This document shows, piece after piece, positions 26,539-35,257 of a stretch of 64,000 nucleotides of DNA. Every line of letters begins with the position of its first letter. Position 1 is the first letter of the stretch. A program made the translations under genes and the position numbers. Under the pieces are notes generated by a model that saw nothing but the letters and a program-made list of their open reading frames with translations, was not told the origin of the DNA and did no database searches. The DNA is from Desulfovibrio ferrophilus. GTDB lineage: Bacteria; Desulfobacterota; Desulfovibrionia; Desulfovibrionales; Desulfovibrionaceae. The stretch lies in contig NZ_AP017378.1 of NCBI RefSeq assembly GCF_003966735.1, forward strand, positions 1,039,501-1,103,500. The letters are read 5' to 3'.

Positions 26539-28152
26539 ATGTCAAGCTACTATCTTCGCACAGAAAGCATTAAGTATGATGAAATATTGTCTTTTTCAGT
26601 CACAAACGACAGCGATAAAAGCATTATCGCTGCGCTTAATTCTCCAGAACCTTGCTTAATCGAGGGGTCAAGAGGTACGGGAAAATCATTTTTAATGAGA
26701 GTTGCAGAACTAGAGCTTGAGATGACAAAATCCCCGGTTTTGGCGGTATTTGTCTCTTTTAATATTAGTTCGTTGATTAGCACTAAAGATCCCTTGCAAT
26801 TTTATCATTGGATGCTAGCTAAAACTCTTAAGACACTTATAAATAAACTTAGAAAAAAAGGGCTGCTGATTTCTCCTCATTCCGCAAATCTTTTAAGCAA
26901 TGACGAGAGCGATGAGGGCCAAAACGTTGAAAATGATTTGAAATCAATCGTAAAGGCCTATGAGGCGTCCTATAAGGGTAAACAGAGTGTCAAGACAGAT
27001 ACACTGCCTGATATAGAGGATGTAAAAGAAGCCATTGAATTGATTTGTTTAGATAATTCTCTGGAAAGAATGTTTTTCTTTTTCGATGAAGCCGCCCATG
27101 TTTTTAGGCCTGAACAGCAAAGGCAATTTTTTAGCCTCTATAAAGATCTCAGGTCACCATACATCACTTGTAATGCTGCCATCTATCCGGGGGTCACATA
27201 CTTTGGTGACTCATTCGAACCGACCCATGATTGTATTTTTAAAAAACTTGAAAGAAATATCAAAGATGCTGAGTACTTAAATTATTTTAAAGAAATTGTT
27301 TTCAAGCAGGCTGACGATAATACCAAGACAACAATTGAGAATCAAAAAGAGTTATTTAATACATTAGCTTTGTGTTGTGGTGGCAACCCGCGAATGCTGC
27401 TTAAGACTTTACAAGATCTACCTAAATTTAACACTCTGTCCATAAATCAACTCATCAAGGATTTTTACCGAGGTAGTATTTGGACTGAACACACGGAACT
27501 AGGGGAAAAGTATAAAGGTCACAAAGTACTCATCGATTGGGGTAGGGATTTTTTAGAAAGAACTGTTATCCCCGCCATCGAGTCATATAATGAATCACGG
27601 AAGACAAAAGGGGTGGAAGAGTCCAGTATATACTTCTGGATTCATAAAGATTCGCCAGAATCTGTTAAAGAGGCATTAAGGTTACTTACATATACTGGTG
27701 TTATACGAAAGATTGATTCCAGTATTCGTGCAACAAGATCAGAGCTTGGTGCGAGATATGAAGTTAAGTATGGATGTATTATTGCACTAAAGAGTAGCCC
27801 TATGAACATGTCTATGCCGTTTTTTAATTCTTTATCAATTAAGAAATTTCCTGAATTTGGCAAGAACCACTCTGCATATATCGACATTAAAAATGCTTCT
27901 GGAATAGATCTCGACGACGATCAATATAAAAAAGCATTATTGAATATGCTAAAGAAACCAATTGGCGTCCTTCAGCTTCTTACAGAGTGGCAAAAAATGA
28001 AGCTAATAAGCGCAGGAATCAATACAATCGAAGAATTGCATAATAAAACCGAAGAAAGCCTTATCAAAGAAATATACCTAGTAGGTCCAGTTCGAGCCAG
28101 AATCATGAAAAATGCAGCAACAGCTGAATTACTAGAGTATTTATCTGGATAG
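26539..28152 (+). CDS. ORC/STAND-like P-loop ATPase with C-terminal HhH-like domain, cassette gene 2
   Basis: This 537-residue protein has Walker A GSRGTGKS (residues 43-50), Walker B FFFFDEAAH (Asp183-Glu184) and a later CGGNPRMLL (about 280), a pattern of ORC/Cdc6-like and STAND ATPases. A winged-helix-like region may follow (about 330-420). The last 60 residues (WQKMKLISAGINTIEELHN to VGPVRARIMKNAATAELLEYL) resemble a helix-hairpin-helix module, suggesting nucleic-acid contact. Three bases separate it from the preceding gene. Position after ssrA, AT-rich composition and the ATPase-plus-effector layout suggest a phage-defence module. That function is inference only. Confidence 0.75.
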   Translation: MSSYYLRTESIKYDEILSFSVTNDSDKSIIAALNSPEPCLIEGSRGTGKSFLMRVAELELEMTKSPVLAVFVSFNISSLISTKDPLQFYHWMLAKTLKTLINKLRKKGLLISPHSANLLSNDESDEGQNVENDLKSIVKAYEASYKGKQSVKTDTLPDIEDVKEAIELICLDNSLERMFFFFDEAAHVFRPEQQRQFFSLYKDLRSPYITCNAAIYPGVTYFGDSFEPTHDCIFKKLERNIKDAEYLNYFKEIVFKQADDNTKTTIENQKELFNTLALCCGGNPRMLLKTLQDLPKFNTLSINQLIKDFYRGSIWTEHTELGEKYKGHKVLIDWGRDFLERTVIPAIESYNESRKTKGVEESSIYFWIHKDSPESVKEALRLLTYTGVIRKIDSSIRATRSELGARYEVKYGCIIALKSSPMNMSMPFFNSLSIKKFPEFGKNHSAYIDIKNASGIDLDDDQYKKALLNMLKKPIGVLQLLTEWQKMKLISAGINTIEELHNKTEESLIKEIYLVGPVRARIMKNAATAELLEYLSG

Positions 28153-28183
28153 TTCACCTGTCAAAATCAAGAATTACGAATTA

Positions 28184-28228
28184 GAGGGACACCATACCTA
28201 ATTTCTTTTCAGTCTTGGTTTCAGCCCC
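28184..28228 (+). repeat. GGGGACACC-type dispersed repeat, copy A
   Basis: Begins with GAGGGACACCATACC and ends with TTTCAGCCCC. It matches copy B at 30613 over about 45 bases in the same orientation. A short match to its right flank (TCTTTTATTTTAG near 28245) recurs inverted near 28325. It separates the ssrA cassette from the histidine kinase gene. Confidence 0.6.
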
Positions 28229-28370
28229 TGAGAATGGGGTCAGGTCTTTTATTTTAGCGTTTCAGCCACAGAATATCCTTCACGATGCGACCAGGGGGGA
28301 TTCTTAAGGTATTTAAAAAGCCCTAAAATAAAAGATATAACCCTGTCCTCTCGTTCTCTCCCCTGCGGTA

Positions 28371-30407
28371 CTATCGAACTTTGGAATGGCAGACGACCGA
28401 GCAGGCAACCATGGTCCCGCCGCCCTCTGCTTCGTCGATGTCCGAGACCTGAAAGTCTCCGCCAATCATCATCGCCCTGTGCGCCATAATGCTCATTCCC
28501 AGCCCACCTTCGGAGCGAGAGGCTGCGGATCTGCCAACGCCGTCGTCGCGAACAACAAGGGTTGCCTGGCCGCTCGTGGCGCAATCGAACGTAACAGCTA
28601 TCTTGTTTGGCTTGGCGTGTTTAACGGCATTAGCGATAGCTTCCTGGGCAATGCGGTAGAGTTGCGTCACTTGCATATTCCGGCACGATTCACAGCCTCT
28701 CTTGTCACTGAATTCCATTGGGATTCCGCTTGACCGAGAGTAACGCCTGACCAGGTCCTCCAAGGACGGCCCCGTACTTCCGGCACCATGCTCCAGCGGC
28801 CAGATGCCGCAGGACAGGTCGTATGCCTGATCGACCAGCTCGTCCAAGAGCGACGAGAGTTGGCGCAATTCCTCGTCCTTGCCATTTGGCACGGGACTCA
28901 TCCGCGACAATGCGGCACATCGCAAACGGGCTCCGGTCAATTGCTGGCACAGTCCGTCGTGGAGGCCCAGGCTGATACTCCGTCGCTCTTCTTCGCTGAT
29001 GTTCACGATTTCCCGTTCCAACCGGCTGCGTTCGGCAATTTCCTTTTCAAGATTGATATTCCTGAGTTCAAGCTTCTCGGAAAGGTTTTCAACATCGGCA
29101 AAGGACTTGGAAAAACGCTGCGCCAAAGCCCCCGCCTGTGACATGACAAGCGCAAACAACCCCAGTGGAAGAAGACTCACCACATGGGTTTTGAATATCA
29201 AGAAATACACGTCATGCGTTGATGTAAAGCCGAGCAGAACGACCCCACATAGAAGAAGCAGCGACCCGCTGTAGCCGCGACGAAAACACATGAACAGCAA
29301 GATAACAAAACAAAACGTAAAGAGGATGGACGTCAGCGCAAACAACTGGAGAGCTGATTGGTAAACGACGCCAGGTTGAGACAGGACGATTGCAATGAAA
29401 ATGAGTCCTCGTATATCAACGATATAGAGAAGAATACGCCCAAACTCTTTCGGGTATAATGACCTGTAAAATCTATACAACACGGATGTCGATATGGCGT
29501 AACAGACAATCACGACCTTGCTCACAGCCCCGAAGGGGAGACTTGGAAGGTATGCTCTGATCAACCAGTCGGAGGCATCATTCGAGGCGACCAAGACCGT
29601 CAGGATAATACAATACAATCCAAAATAGAGGGTCGAGACATCCTTCTTCCTCAAAATGAAGAGGATGAAATGATACAGAGCCATGATCAGCATGCAGCCC
29701 GCAAACAGCAGTCCCCAGCTTCGCGCATTGGCATGGGCCTGCTCCAAAGGCCCCGGCACAGCCAGCATGATCGGGTTCTGCACACCACCGCCGGGAAAGA
29801 AATGGTTGGATATCTGCATCACCAATTCAAGCGGTGTTCCATCGCTTGCGATCCGGGCAAGGACGATTGAGCGGTCTGGTTCTTCCGCTTCATCGCTTCT
29901 CCCCACCACGCCGCTTGAGGCGACAAGCTCTCCGTTGGCCCACACCCGGTAGGCGGCCCGAACCGAGAAAAATCGCGCTGTCAAAACATGATCACCAGGG
30001 GGCATCAGGGCTCGCAGGCGGAATGTTGCCTGTCCAGTGCCGGGCAATGGCTGCCCGTTGAGGTCATGCCCTTTCCAGTAGCCGGGGAGGTTCAGATAGC
30101 CGCTCTTGGGCTGAGCGTTGCTGTCAGCAGCGAAATCGTCCGGGAGTAGCAGGCGGTCCCAATAGAACTCCCACTGCCCATCCAGAGCGACGGGGCCATC
30201 CAGTGCAGGATTCCATTCGGAAAGATCAACCATGCCGCGCTTGGCGACAGGCATTGCATTTTCGCTTCCACGACACCCTGTGACAAAGCAGATTGATATC
30301 GAGACGCAGACGAGCAAGGCAAGCTGAAGGCTTTTCGACAGAAGGCTCGTCAAGGCAGGCACGTAGTTTTCCGGTTCAAATGAATCTCCATTTGTATTCA
30401 AGACCAT
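28371..30407 (-). CDS. 7TMR-DISM sensor histidine kinase (NarX-type, HisKA_3)
   Basis: The 678-residue kinase has an N-terminal anchor ending in a lipobox-like FVTGC. A periplasmic jelly-roll domain follows (about residues 55-210, with DGQWEFYWDRLL and a YWKGHDLNGQPLPGTGQATFRL segment), then seven membrane helices (about 225-420) and a coiled coil. The HisKA_3 dimerisation domain contains EEERRSISLGLHDGLCQQL (phospho-His in HDG), and the ATPase domain is complete, with N-box EAIANAVKHA and G-boxes DDGVGRS and GGLGMSIM. No response regulator lies next to it, so it is an orphan. It is bracketed by repeat copies A and B. Confidence 0.88.
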   Translation of the reverse strand: MVLNTNGDSFEPENYVPALTSLLSKSLQLALLVCVSISICFVTGCRGSENAMPVAKRGMVDLSEWNPALDGPVALDGQWEFYWDRLLLPDDFAADSNAQPKSGYLNLPGYWKGHDLNGQPLPGTGQATFRLRALMPPGDHVLTARFFSVRAAYRVWANGELVASSGVVGRSDEAEEPDRSIVLARIASDGTPLELVMQISNHFFPGGGVQNPIMLAVPGPLEQAHANARSWGLLFAGCMLIMALYHFILFILRKKDVSTLYFGLYCIILTVLVASNDASDWLIRAYLPSLPFGAVSKVVIVCYAISTSVLYRFYRSLYPKEFGRILLYIVDIRGLIFIAIVLSQPGVVYQSALQLFALTSILFTFCFVILLFMCFRRGYSGSLLLLCGVVLLGFTSTHDVYFLIFKTHVVSLLPLGLFALVMSQAGALAQRFSKSFADVENLSEKLELRNINLEKEIAERSRLEREIVNISEEERRSISLGLHDGLCQQLTGARLRCAALSRMSPVPNGKDEELRQLSSLLDELVDQAYDLSCGIWPLEHGAGSTGPSLEDLVRRYSRSSGIPMEFSDKRGCESCRNMQVTQLYRIAQEAIANAVKHAKPNKIAVTFDCATSGQATLVVRDDGVGRSAASRSEGGLGMSIMAHRAMMIGGDFQVSDIDEAEGGGTMVACSVVCHSKVR

Positions 30408-30869
30408 AAATCAAATAGAACAAGCCGAGATTACAAGTCAATGAGGTCTGCTTCATAGGCATAAAAATCATGTCCCAGAAGATGATCATTACAGGCGTGG
30501 CAACGATTCAACTCAATTCTCGGGTCGTCATATTTGCAGGGATGTCGAACCCCGACTGCGGCACAGGGAAAGAACCATGCGGCGGATTATAGGCATGAAG
30601 AAAACAAAATCAGGGGAGACACCATACCTGTTTTCTCTTCTGTCTTGATTTCAGCCCCCCGCAATTCACTACGCTAAAATACATGACTTCACCCCATAAT
30701 CATTCGGCAGGATGCCTTGACGGGACCGTCAAACCCAAGAATATTATTCGCATGACGTAGACGAGAACTTGTCTCCCCCCTGCCTCGTTCAAGCTATTTC
30801 CATAAGAACTTTCAAATGCAATCACAAATACATACAGCCCCTCTCGGGGCAATGAATTCGGAGTAAAGA
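30408..30869. other. Intergenic region with repeat copy B and a perfect palindrome
   Basis: About 460 bases with no gene. Besides repeat copy B it contains TTGACGGGACCGTCAA at 30717-30732 (seven-base arms around GA), operator-like, and a short GCCCC/GGGGC hairpin near 30838, just before the yaiI ribosome site. Confidence 0.5.
30613..30658 (+). repeat. GGGGACACC-type dispersed repeat, copy B
   Basis: GGGGAGACACCATACCTG to TTTCAGCCCC, matching copy A with a handful of substitutions. The two copies flank the histidine kinase gene as direct repeats. Confidence 0.6.
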
Positions 30870-31316
30870 ATGCAGATATGGGTTGATGCCGACGCCTGCC
30901 CAAAAGCAGTGAAGGAAGTGCTGTTCAAGGTGGCTGAGCGGCGGAAGGTTCAGTTGATTCTGGTGGCGAACAGTTTTTTACGGGTGCCAAACTCATCATT
31001 CATTCAGACCGTACATGTGGCACAGGGTTTCAATGTTGCGGACGATCACATTGCAGAATCCATAACATCCGGCGATCTGGTCATCACGGCCGATATTCCC
31101 CTGGCCGCTGAGGTCATTGATAAAGGGTGCGAGGTGCTGACGCCGCGCGGGGACCATTTCACTGAAGATAATATCCAGGCCACCCTCACTGTCCGCAATT
31201 TGAAAGAAGAACTTCGCTCAGCAGGTATGATCGCCGGAGGCCCTCCCCCCTTCGGCCCCAAGGAAAAACAGAATTTCACGAACTTGTTGGATCGAAGGTT
31301 GACGGCGATGATGTAA
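30870..31316 (+). CDS. yaiI: YaiI/YqxD family protein (DUF188)
   Basis: This 148-residue protein matches the UPF0178 family: MQIWVDADACPKAVKEVLFK at the start, a PIN-like acidic pair DADA, DLVITADIPLA in the middle and VLTPRGDHFTEDNI later. The fold is PIN-related and a nuclease role has been suspected but is not established. GGAG precedes ATG 30870. Monocistronic, with repeats on both sides. Confidence 0.9.
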   Translation: MQIWVDADACPKAVKEVLFKVAERRKVQLILVANSFLRVPNSSFIQTVHVAQGFNVADDHIAESITSGDLVITADIPLAAEVIDKGCEVLTPRGDHFTEDNIQATLTVRNLKEELRSAGMIAGGPPPFGPKEKQNFTNLLDRRLTAMM

Positions 31317-31343
31317 GGGAAGGGAATTAAGGGGACACGGAAT

Positions 31344-31405
31344 TGTATTAGGGGGACACCAGACCTATTTCTTCTGTATTAGGGGGACACCATACCTATT
31401 TCTTC
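31344..31405 (+). repeat. Tandem 31-base GGGGGACACC repeat, copy C
   Basis: Two adjacent 31-base units, each beginning TGTATTAGGGGGACACCA and ending CCTATTTCTTC, differ at one position. A degenerate third unit (AAGGGGACACGG) precedes them. The core is shared with copies A and B. I recall such motifs near REP-associated tyrosine transposases, but no transposase gene is visible here. Confidence 0.65.
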
Positions 31406-31488
31406 TGCAATCCAGATTTCTTGTGGCGCAGGCAGATACGCTAAAAGCCCTCATGATTTCAGTGCAAAATAATTCCTTCAATCGCAAA

Positions 31489-31543
31489 TCGCAAAACAAA
31501 TCCCCTGCCCGCTTGAATGCGGCCAGGGGATTGATCTTAATGG
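31489..31543 (-). repeat. 55-base direct repeat with hairpin, left copy
   Basis: Contains the stem AATCCCCTGcCCGC / GCGGcCAGGGGATT with a TTGAAT loop. It matches 36100-36154 at 52 of 55 positions. On the minus strand the hairpin is followed by TGTTTTGCG, so each copy may also end transcription of the minus-strand gene next to it. Confidence 0.75.
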
Positions 31544-31588
31544 TATGTTAAAAACGTTAAAAAGAAGACCAGCCCTCGTTGAGCCCTG

Positions 31589-33085
31589 TCACATTGCCTG
31601 ATTTTTCAAGTGAATGAGTTTTTCTCTTATCATAATGGCTTCTTCGTTTTCGGGGTGCTTTGATAAAAGCGTTGTAATCGTCGCAAGTGCCAGATCACCA
31701 TTTTTTTCTTTCAAAAAGAGCTTCGTCCGGTTCAGAAGGGTTTCTTCATCAAAGGGATCGATTTTTAGAGCATCTGCTAAGATCTCATGGGCCTGTTGAT
31801 AATCATTTATAGTCATAAAACAGGCAGACAACTGATTGAGCGCTTTTATGTTACGTGGGTCCAACGTTGCTGACTTGGCAAAACAATCACTTGAAAACTC
31901 AAGTTGGTTCAGGCCATGTACGGCCTGTATACTAAGACCTGTATAATACCAGAGCCATGTGTTGTTTTTTTCTGTTTCAAGACTTTTTTTAAATAGTATT
32001 TCAGCTACTTCATAATCCCCTGCAAAGTATGCATCAAGGCCATCAGCAAAATTGAGCCATGCTGGCTTGAGCTCAAAAGATGCGAAAACATTTGGAAGAA
32101 TATCCTCTTCATAAGGTGTCGTTAAAAACTCAGGGGCAGTGTAAAAAAGAGTTACAAGAAATCTATCTCTAATAATAAAATTCCATTGTTTTGCATTTCC
32201 CTGTTCATCATCTGTGCCTGGGATTGAATATTTGAATGTATAAAAAAGCACAGGTGTGTTTTCCATTAAATACACATTCATCTCACCCGGCTTAAATCCT
32301 GCAAATTGCATTTCAAATTGATCTGAAAGGTTGTTACCAAGAAGCTCAAGGTACACTTTTTCATCTTCTAATACATTTTCAGTGTAACTCAGATCTATCC
32401 CAAGGAAATTGAATTTGACATCAGGATTGACGATTTTGATAGAGCTGCTCGATGCCAACGAAACCTGCCATGAATCAGGCATTTTCACATTGAAAGCCGG
32501 TTCCATATTGGAATTGGCCCGTAAAACCATGTCCATATCTAGAGTATCTACGGGGAAAGATTGAGGGGGTTGCGCCATCTCCGGCATCTTTTTTCCGGGC
32601 TGGAAAGAGGCCAGAGCTTTTAAAAGCGGCTCTCGATAAACCGGATGATTTTGAGGATAAATGCCGACAACAATGACAATAAATCCATCATATTTCATAA
32701 AATCAATTTGACAGCCCAAAACGACATCACCGTGTTGGCCTGAATACTTTCTTCTTAAGGCCCGCACCTCTGTTCCGGGGTAGTCGAAAAATTCTGATGA
32801 ATTTAGGTTTTTCATATATGGGATTCCACGTTTACGAGCGGTTGATTCCCATTTTTCTGCCAGCGCCTGAAGAGTATCAGGCGATTCTGTGCCGTAGTAT
32901 ATTTCAACCATGGAATTGTTGCCCGGGTCAGTGATTTGCCGAAGCATGTCATTTCCCAGGTTTGCATTGTCCTTCCATCCGTTTGGCACAGTTATAGTGT
33001 AGGACGGCAATTCTGCAGCTATGGTCAAGTTGCACGCGACAATAACAGTAGCAAAGATGAAAGCTAACAGCTTTATTCTCTTCAT
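31589..33085 (-). CDS. Exported protein with TPR-like C-terminus
   Basis: This 498-residue protein has a signal peptide (LLAFIFATVIVACNLTIAAE). An N-terminal beta-rich domain (about residues 25-165; PNGWKDNANLGNDMLRQITDP, then YPGTEVRALRRKYSGQ) resembles the N-terminal domain of the 420-residue protein two genes upstream. A second, PsbP/DUF1795-like domain may follow (about 185-340). Three to four TPR-like helical pairs (about 345-490, NTWLWYYTGLSIQ...) end the protein. No catalytic motif. The composition is AT-rich like its neighbours. Probably a periplasmic or envelope protein; function unknown. Confidence 0.72.
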   Translation of the reverse strand: MKRIKLLAFIFATVIVACNLTIAAELPSYTITVPNGWKDNANLGNDMLRQITDPGNNSMVEIYYGTESPDTLQALAEKWESTARKRGIPYMKNLNSSEFFDYPGTEVRALRRKYSGQHGDVVLGCQIDFMKYDGFIVIVVGIYPQNHPVYREPLLKALASFQPGKKMPEMAQPPQSFPVDTLDMDMVLRANSNMEPAFNVKMPDSWQVSLASSSSIKIVNPDVKFNFLGIDLSYTENVLEDEKVYLELLGNNLSDQFEMQFAGFKPGEMNVYLMENTPVLFYTFKYSIPGTDDEQGNAKQWNFIIRDRFLVTLFYTAPEFLTTPYEEDILPNVFASFELKPAWLNFADGLDAYFAGDYEVAEILFKKSLETEKNNTWLWYYTGLSIQAVHGLNQLEFSSDCFAKSATLDPRNIKALNQLSACFMTINDYQQAHEILADALKIDPFDEETLLNRTKLFLKEKNGDLALATITTLLSKHPENEEAIMIREKLIHLKNQAM

Positions 33086-33172
33086 ATGATTTCCTGCGAT
33101 GAAGTTTTACACCATTCAGCCCATCTCTTTTTCAATTCATACTGTATCTTGTTAGAGGGCGATGTGGACACA

Positions 33173-33607
33173 CTACTCCATACACACAGTTTTATATATA
33201 TCGCCGTCATCAGAAACAGTCACGTATAATTCATTAAATACAAAACAGTTATAAAAACCATACCCCAGGTCTTTACATTCAATTCTTGTGTCTTTTTTTA
33301 TCTTAGTCGTATCGTAATAGTCTTTCTGAATCAAAAATAACCACCTGTTGAAAAAAGCTTCTGCATCATCATTGTTTCTGATCTTTCTTCCTGATTTATA
33401 CAAAGCTCCATCTCCGTACCCCCCAGGCCCGTCATTGCCTGACGCTGGATCAAAGAAGCAATCACAAGCAAGGAAAGATTCATGATAACGGGTACAGAAA
33501 TCCTTTTCATAAACCAGTGTGTCTACCGGGTCCTTGTCGCATCCAGCAAGCAGAATGGTGGCAAGGATGTTAATCATCAGAAATATATGATTATTCTTCA
33601 TTAACAT
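33173..33607 (-). CDS. Small lipoprotein of unknown function
   Basis: About 144 residues with the lipobox LLAGC near residue 22, so lipid attachment at Cys is expected. The following residue is Asp, which would favour inner-membrane retention by the Lol +2 rule as known in E. coli. The mature part is polar and Cys-rich (CDCFF, IECKD, NCFVF), which suggests disulfides. The start at 33607 places the lipobox at a normal distance; an extension to 33658 lacks support. It lies between two exported proteins on the same strand. Confidence 0.65.
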   Translation of the reverse strand: MLMKNNHIFLMINILATILLAGCDKDPVDTLVYEKDFCTRYHESFLACDCFFDPASGNDGPGGYGDGALYKSGRKIRNNDDAEAFFNRWLFLIQKDYYDTTKIKKDTRIECKDLGYGFYNCFVFNELYVTVSDDGDIYKTVCME

Positions 33608-33740
33608 GGCACTACCGATAGGGGCACATATTATTCGTACAGTGGGCATTGCCCACAAGGTAAAGTGCTATTCATATCATCAGAGCTAGTGCCCGCCGAA
33701 AGCAAACCTTCCCTGGTCTAAATTCGGGGGCACCAAGCAT

Positions 33741-35003
33741 TTATTTGACCAGCTTGAAGTACATCGCTCTGCCGCCGGAGGTGTAGCACCCGCTCTTGAA
33801 CCGTGTAATCTCATTACCTTCAGTGTCGGTTACAAATCCATCCGTGCAACTTCCGCCGCTCTTCACTACGTAATAGTTCCCGGATTTTGATATTTTACAT
33901 TGCTTCTTCCGCGTCCCCATTTTCACTTCACCGGTAGCAGCATTTTTCTGACCATCTATAAATGTTCCATCTCCGTAATAATGGTACATTCGATAGTAAT
34001 ATTTTCCGCTCCAATAATCTTTTTTGTCCGCGATGAATGTTCCGGCTATCGTGGGAAGCCCACTTGTTTCTACTCTGTTGGTATAATTTTTAGAATTATC
34101 AATAACTCGACTAAAATACATCGGCTTACCGCCAGAGGTATAGCACCCGCTCTTAAATCGTCTAATCTCATTACCTTCGGTGTCGGTTACATATCCATCC
34201 GTGCAACTTCTACCGCTCGTCACCACGTAGGATTTTCCCGATTTTGATATTTTACATTGCTTCTTCCGCGTCCCCATTTTCACTTCACCGGTTTTTGCAT
34301 TCTTAGTCCCATCTATAAATGTTCCATCGCCGTAATAGTGGTACATCCGGTAGTAGTATTTTCCGCCAAAATAATCTTTTTTATCCGCGATAAATGTTCC
34401 GGATATCGTTGGGAGCCCTCCCCCAGAGTTTACGTTCTGACTCGTATTTACGGAACTGCCTGATCCGAGCGGCAGTCCGCCGATTGTATTACTGGAGGCC
34501 TGAGAGGACACGCCTGGATAATACCAAGTATTCATGGCATGGCGGATCTGTTTTCGAGCTTTCTTGTTTCCCTTTAAAGACAGCCCCTGAAATACGTATT
34601 TCACTCCGTTATAGCTGGAGGCTACGAGGGAAGAATCAAACTGGGAACCGTTGTTGATTTGCCCTGAGTATACGCGGGTGACGGCCGGGTAGCCTGAAAC
34701 TTGTCCTGGCTGTTCAGAGACAAGATTTTGGAAAGGTAATCCGCGCTGGGTCATTTCGCTAGCCCATGCATCAAGCAATTTGTCAAGCGGAACGTCCTTT
34801 CCAGGAGATGCGTATAGTTCTATAAAAGCATCTTGTGAAGGAGATATGCATTGTTTTATAAGATCATTACCTCTTGCAGATGTATTGTCATTCCATCCGG
34901 GGGGGCAATTTAGACCTTGGGACATGTCGTTTGCAAACAAATACGAACAAAAGACAAGTGATGTAATAATTAGTAATAGAATAGTTCTGCCAATTCGGTA
35001 CAT
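33741..35003 (-). CDS. Exported protein with two 104-residue tandem repeats
   Basis: This 420-residue protein has a signal peptide (ILLLIITSLVFCSYLFA) and an N-terminal domain (about 30-160; CPPGWNDNTSARGNDLIKQ, YPAVTRVYSGQ) akin to that of the 498-residue protein downstream. After a Ser/Gly/Asn linker come two near-identical repeats (about 196-300 and 315-419). Each opens GLPTI-x-GTFIADKKDY and carries KYYYRMYHYYGDGTFIDG and three Cys (250/267/287 and 369/386/407). The Tyr/Gly-rich, beta-predicted repeats look like a secreted binding module. The near-identity of the repeats also at DNA level suggests recent duplication. Confidence 0.75.
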   Translation of the reverse strand: MYRIGRTILLLIITSLVFCSYLFANDMSQGLNCPPGWNDNTSARGNDLIKQCISPSQDAFIELYASPGKDVPLDKLLDAWASEMTQRGLPFQNLVSEQPGQVSGYPAVTRVYSGQINNGSQFDSSLVASSYNGVKYVFQGLSLKGNKKARKQIRHAMNTWYYPGVSSQASSNTIGGLPLGSGSSVNTSQNVNSGGGLPTISGTFIADKKDYFGGKYYYRMYHYYGDGTFIDGTKNAKTGEVKMGTRKKQCKISKSGKSYVVTSGRSCTDGYVTDTEGNEIRRFKSGCYTSGGKPMYFSRVIDNSKNYTNRVETSGLPTIAGTFIADKKDYWSGKYYYRMYHYYGDGTFIDGQKNAATGEVKMGTRKKQCKISKSGNYYVVKSGGSCTDGFVTDTEGNEITRFKSGCYTSGGRAMYFKLVK

Positions 35004-35257
35004 TTCGCACTCCTAAATGCCAGATGGTAAGTTTTCTTAGTAGCTATATCAAATCAACACATAGTTGAAATGCCATTTTCAACTTCATATAGATACAACT
35101 GTTTATTGGATATCAAGGTGAATAAAGCAGAGTCAAGAAGAAAGATCAGATGTAAACCTTGGAACGTTTGTGAAAAATCAAGAGCGTAAAGAATTGAAGA
35201 GTGAGGTCAGGACGTTTATGAAGAATTGAAGATAAGTGAATAAAATTTTCAGGTTAT

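Noticed and set aside
25577-28370. Search for a second copy of the ssrA 3' end as an attachment site
   Set aside because: No match to the terminal 20 bases was seen to the right of the cassette, and no integrase gene is present; integration is therefore only inferred.
31344-31405. Possible CRISPR array because of the 31-base tandem units
   Set aside because: The units are directly adjacent with no spacers, only two full copies exist, and no cas gene is near.
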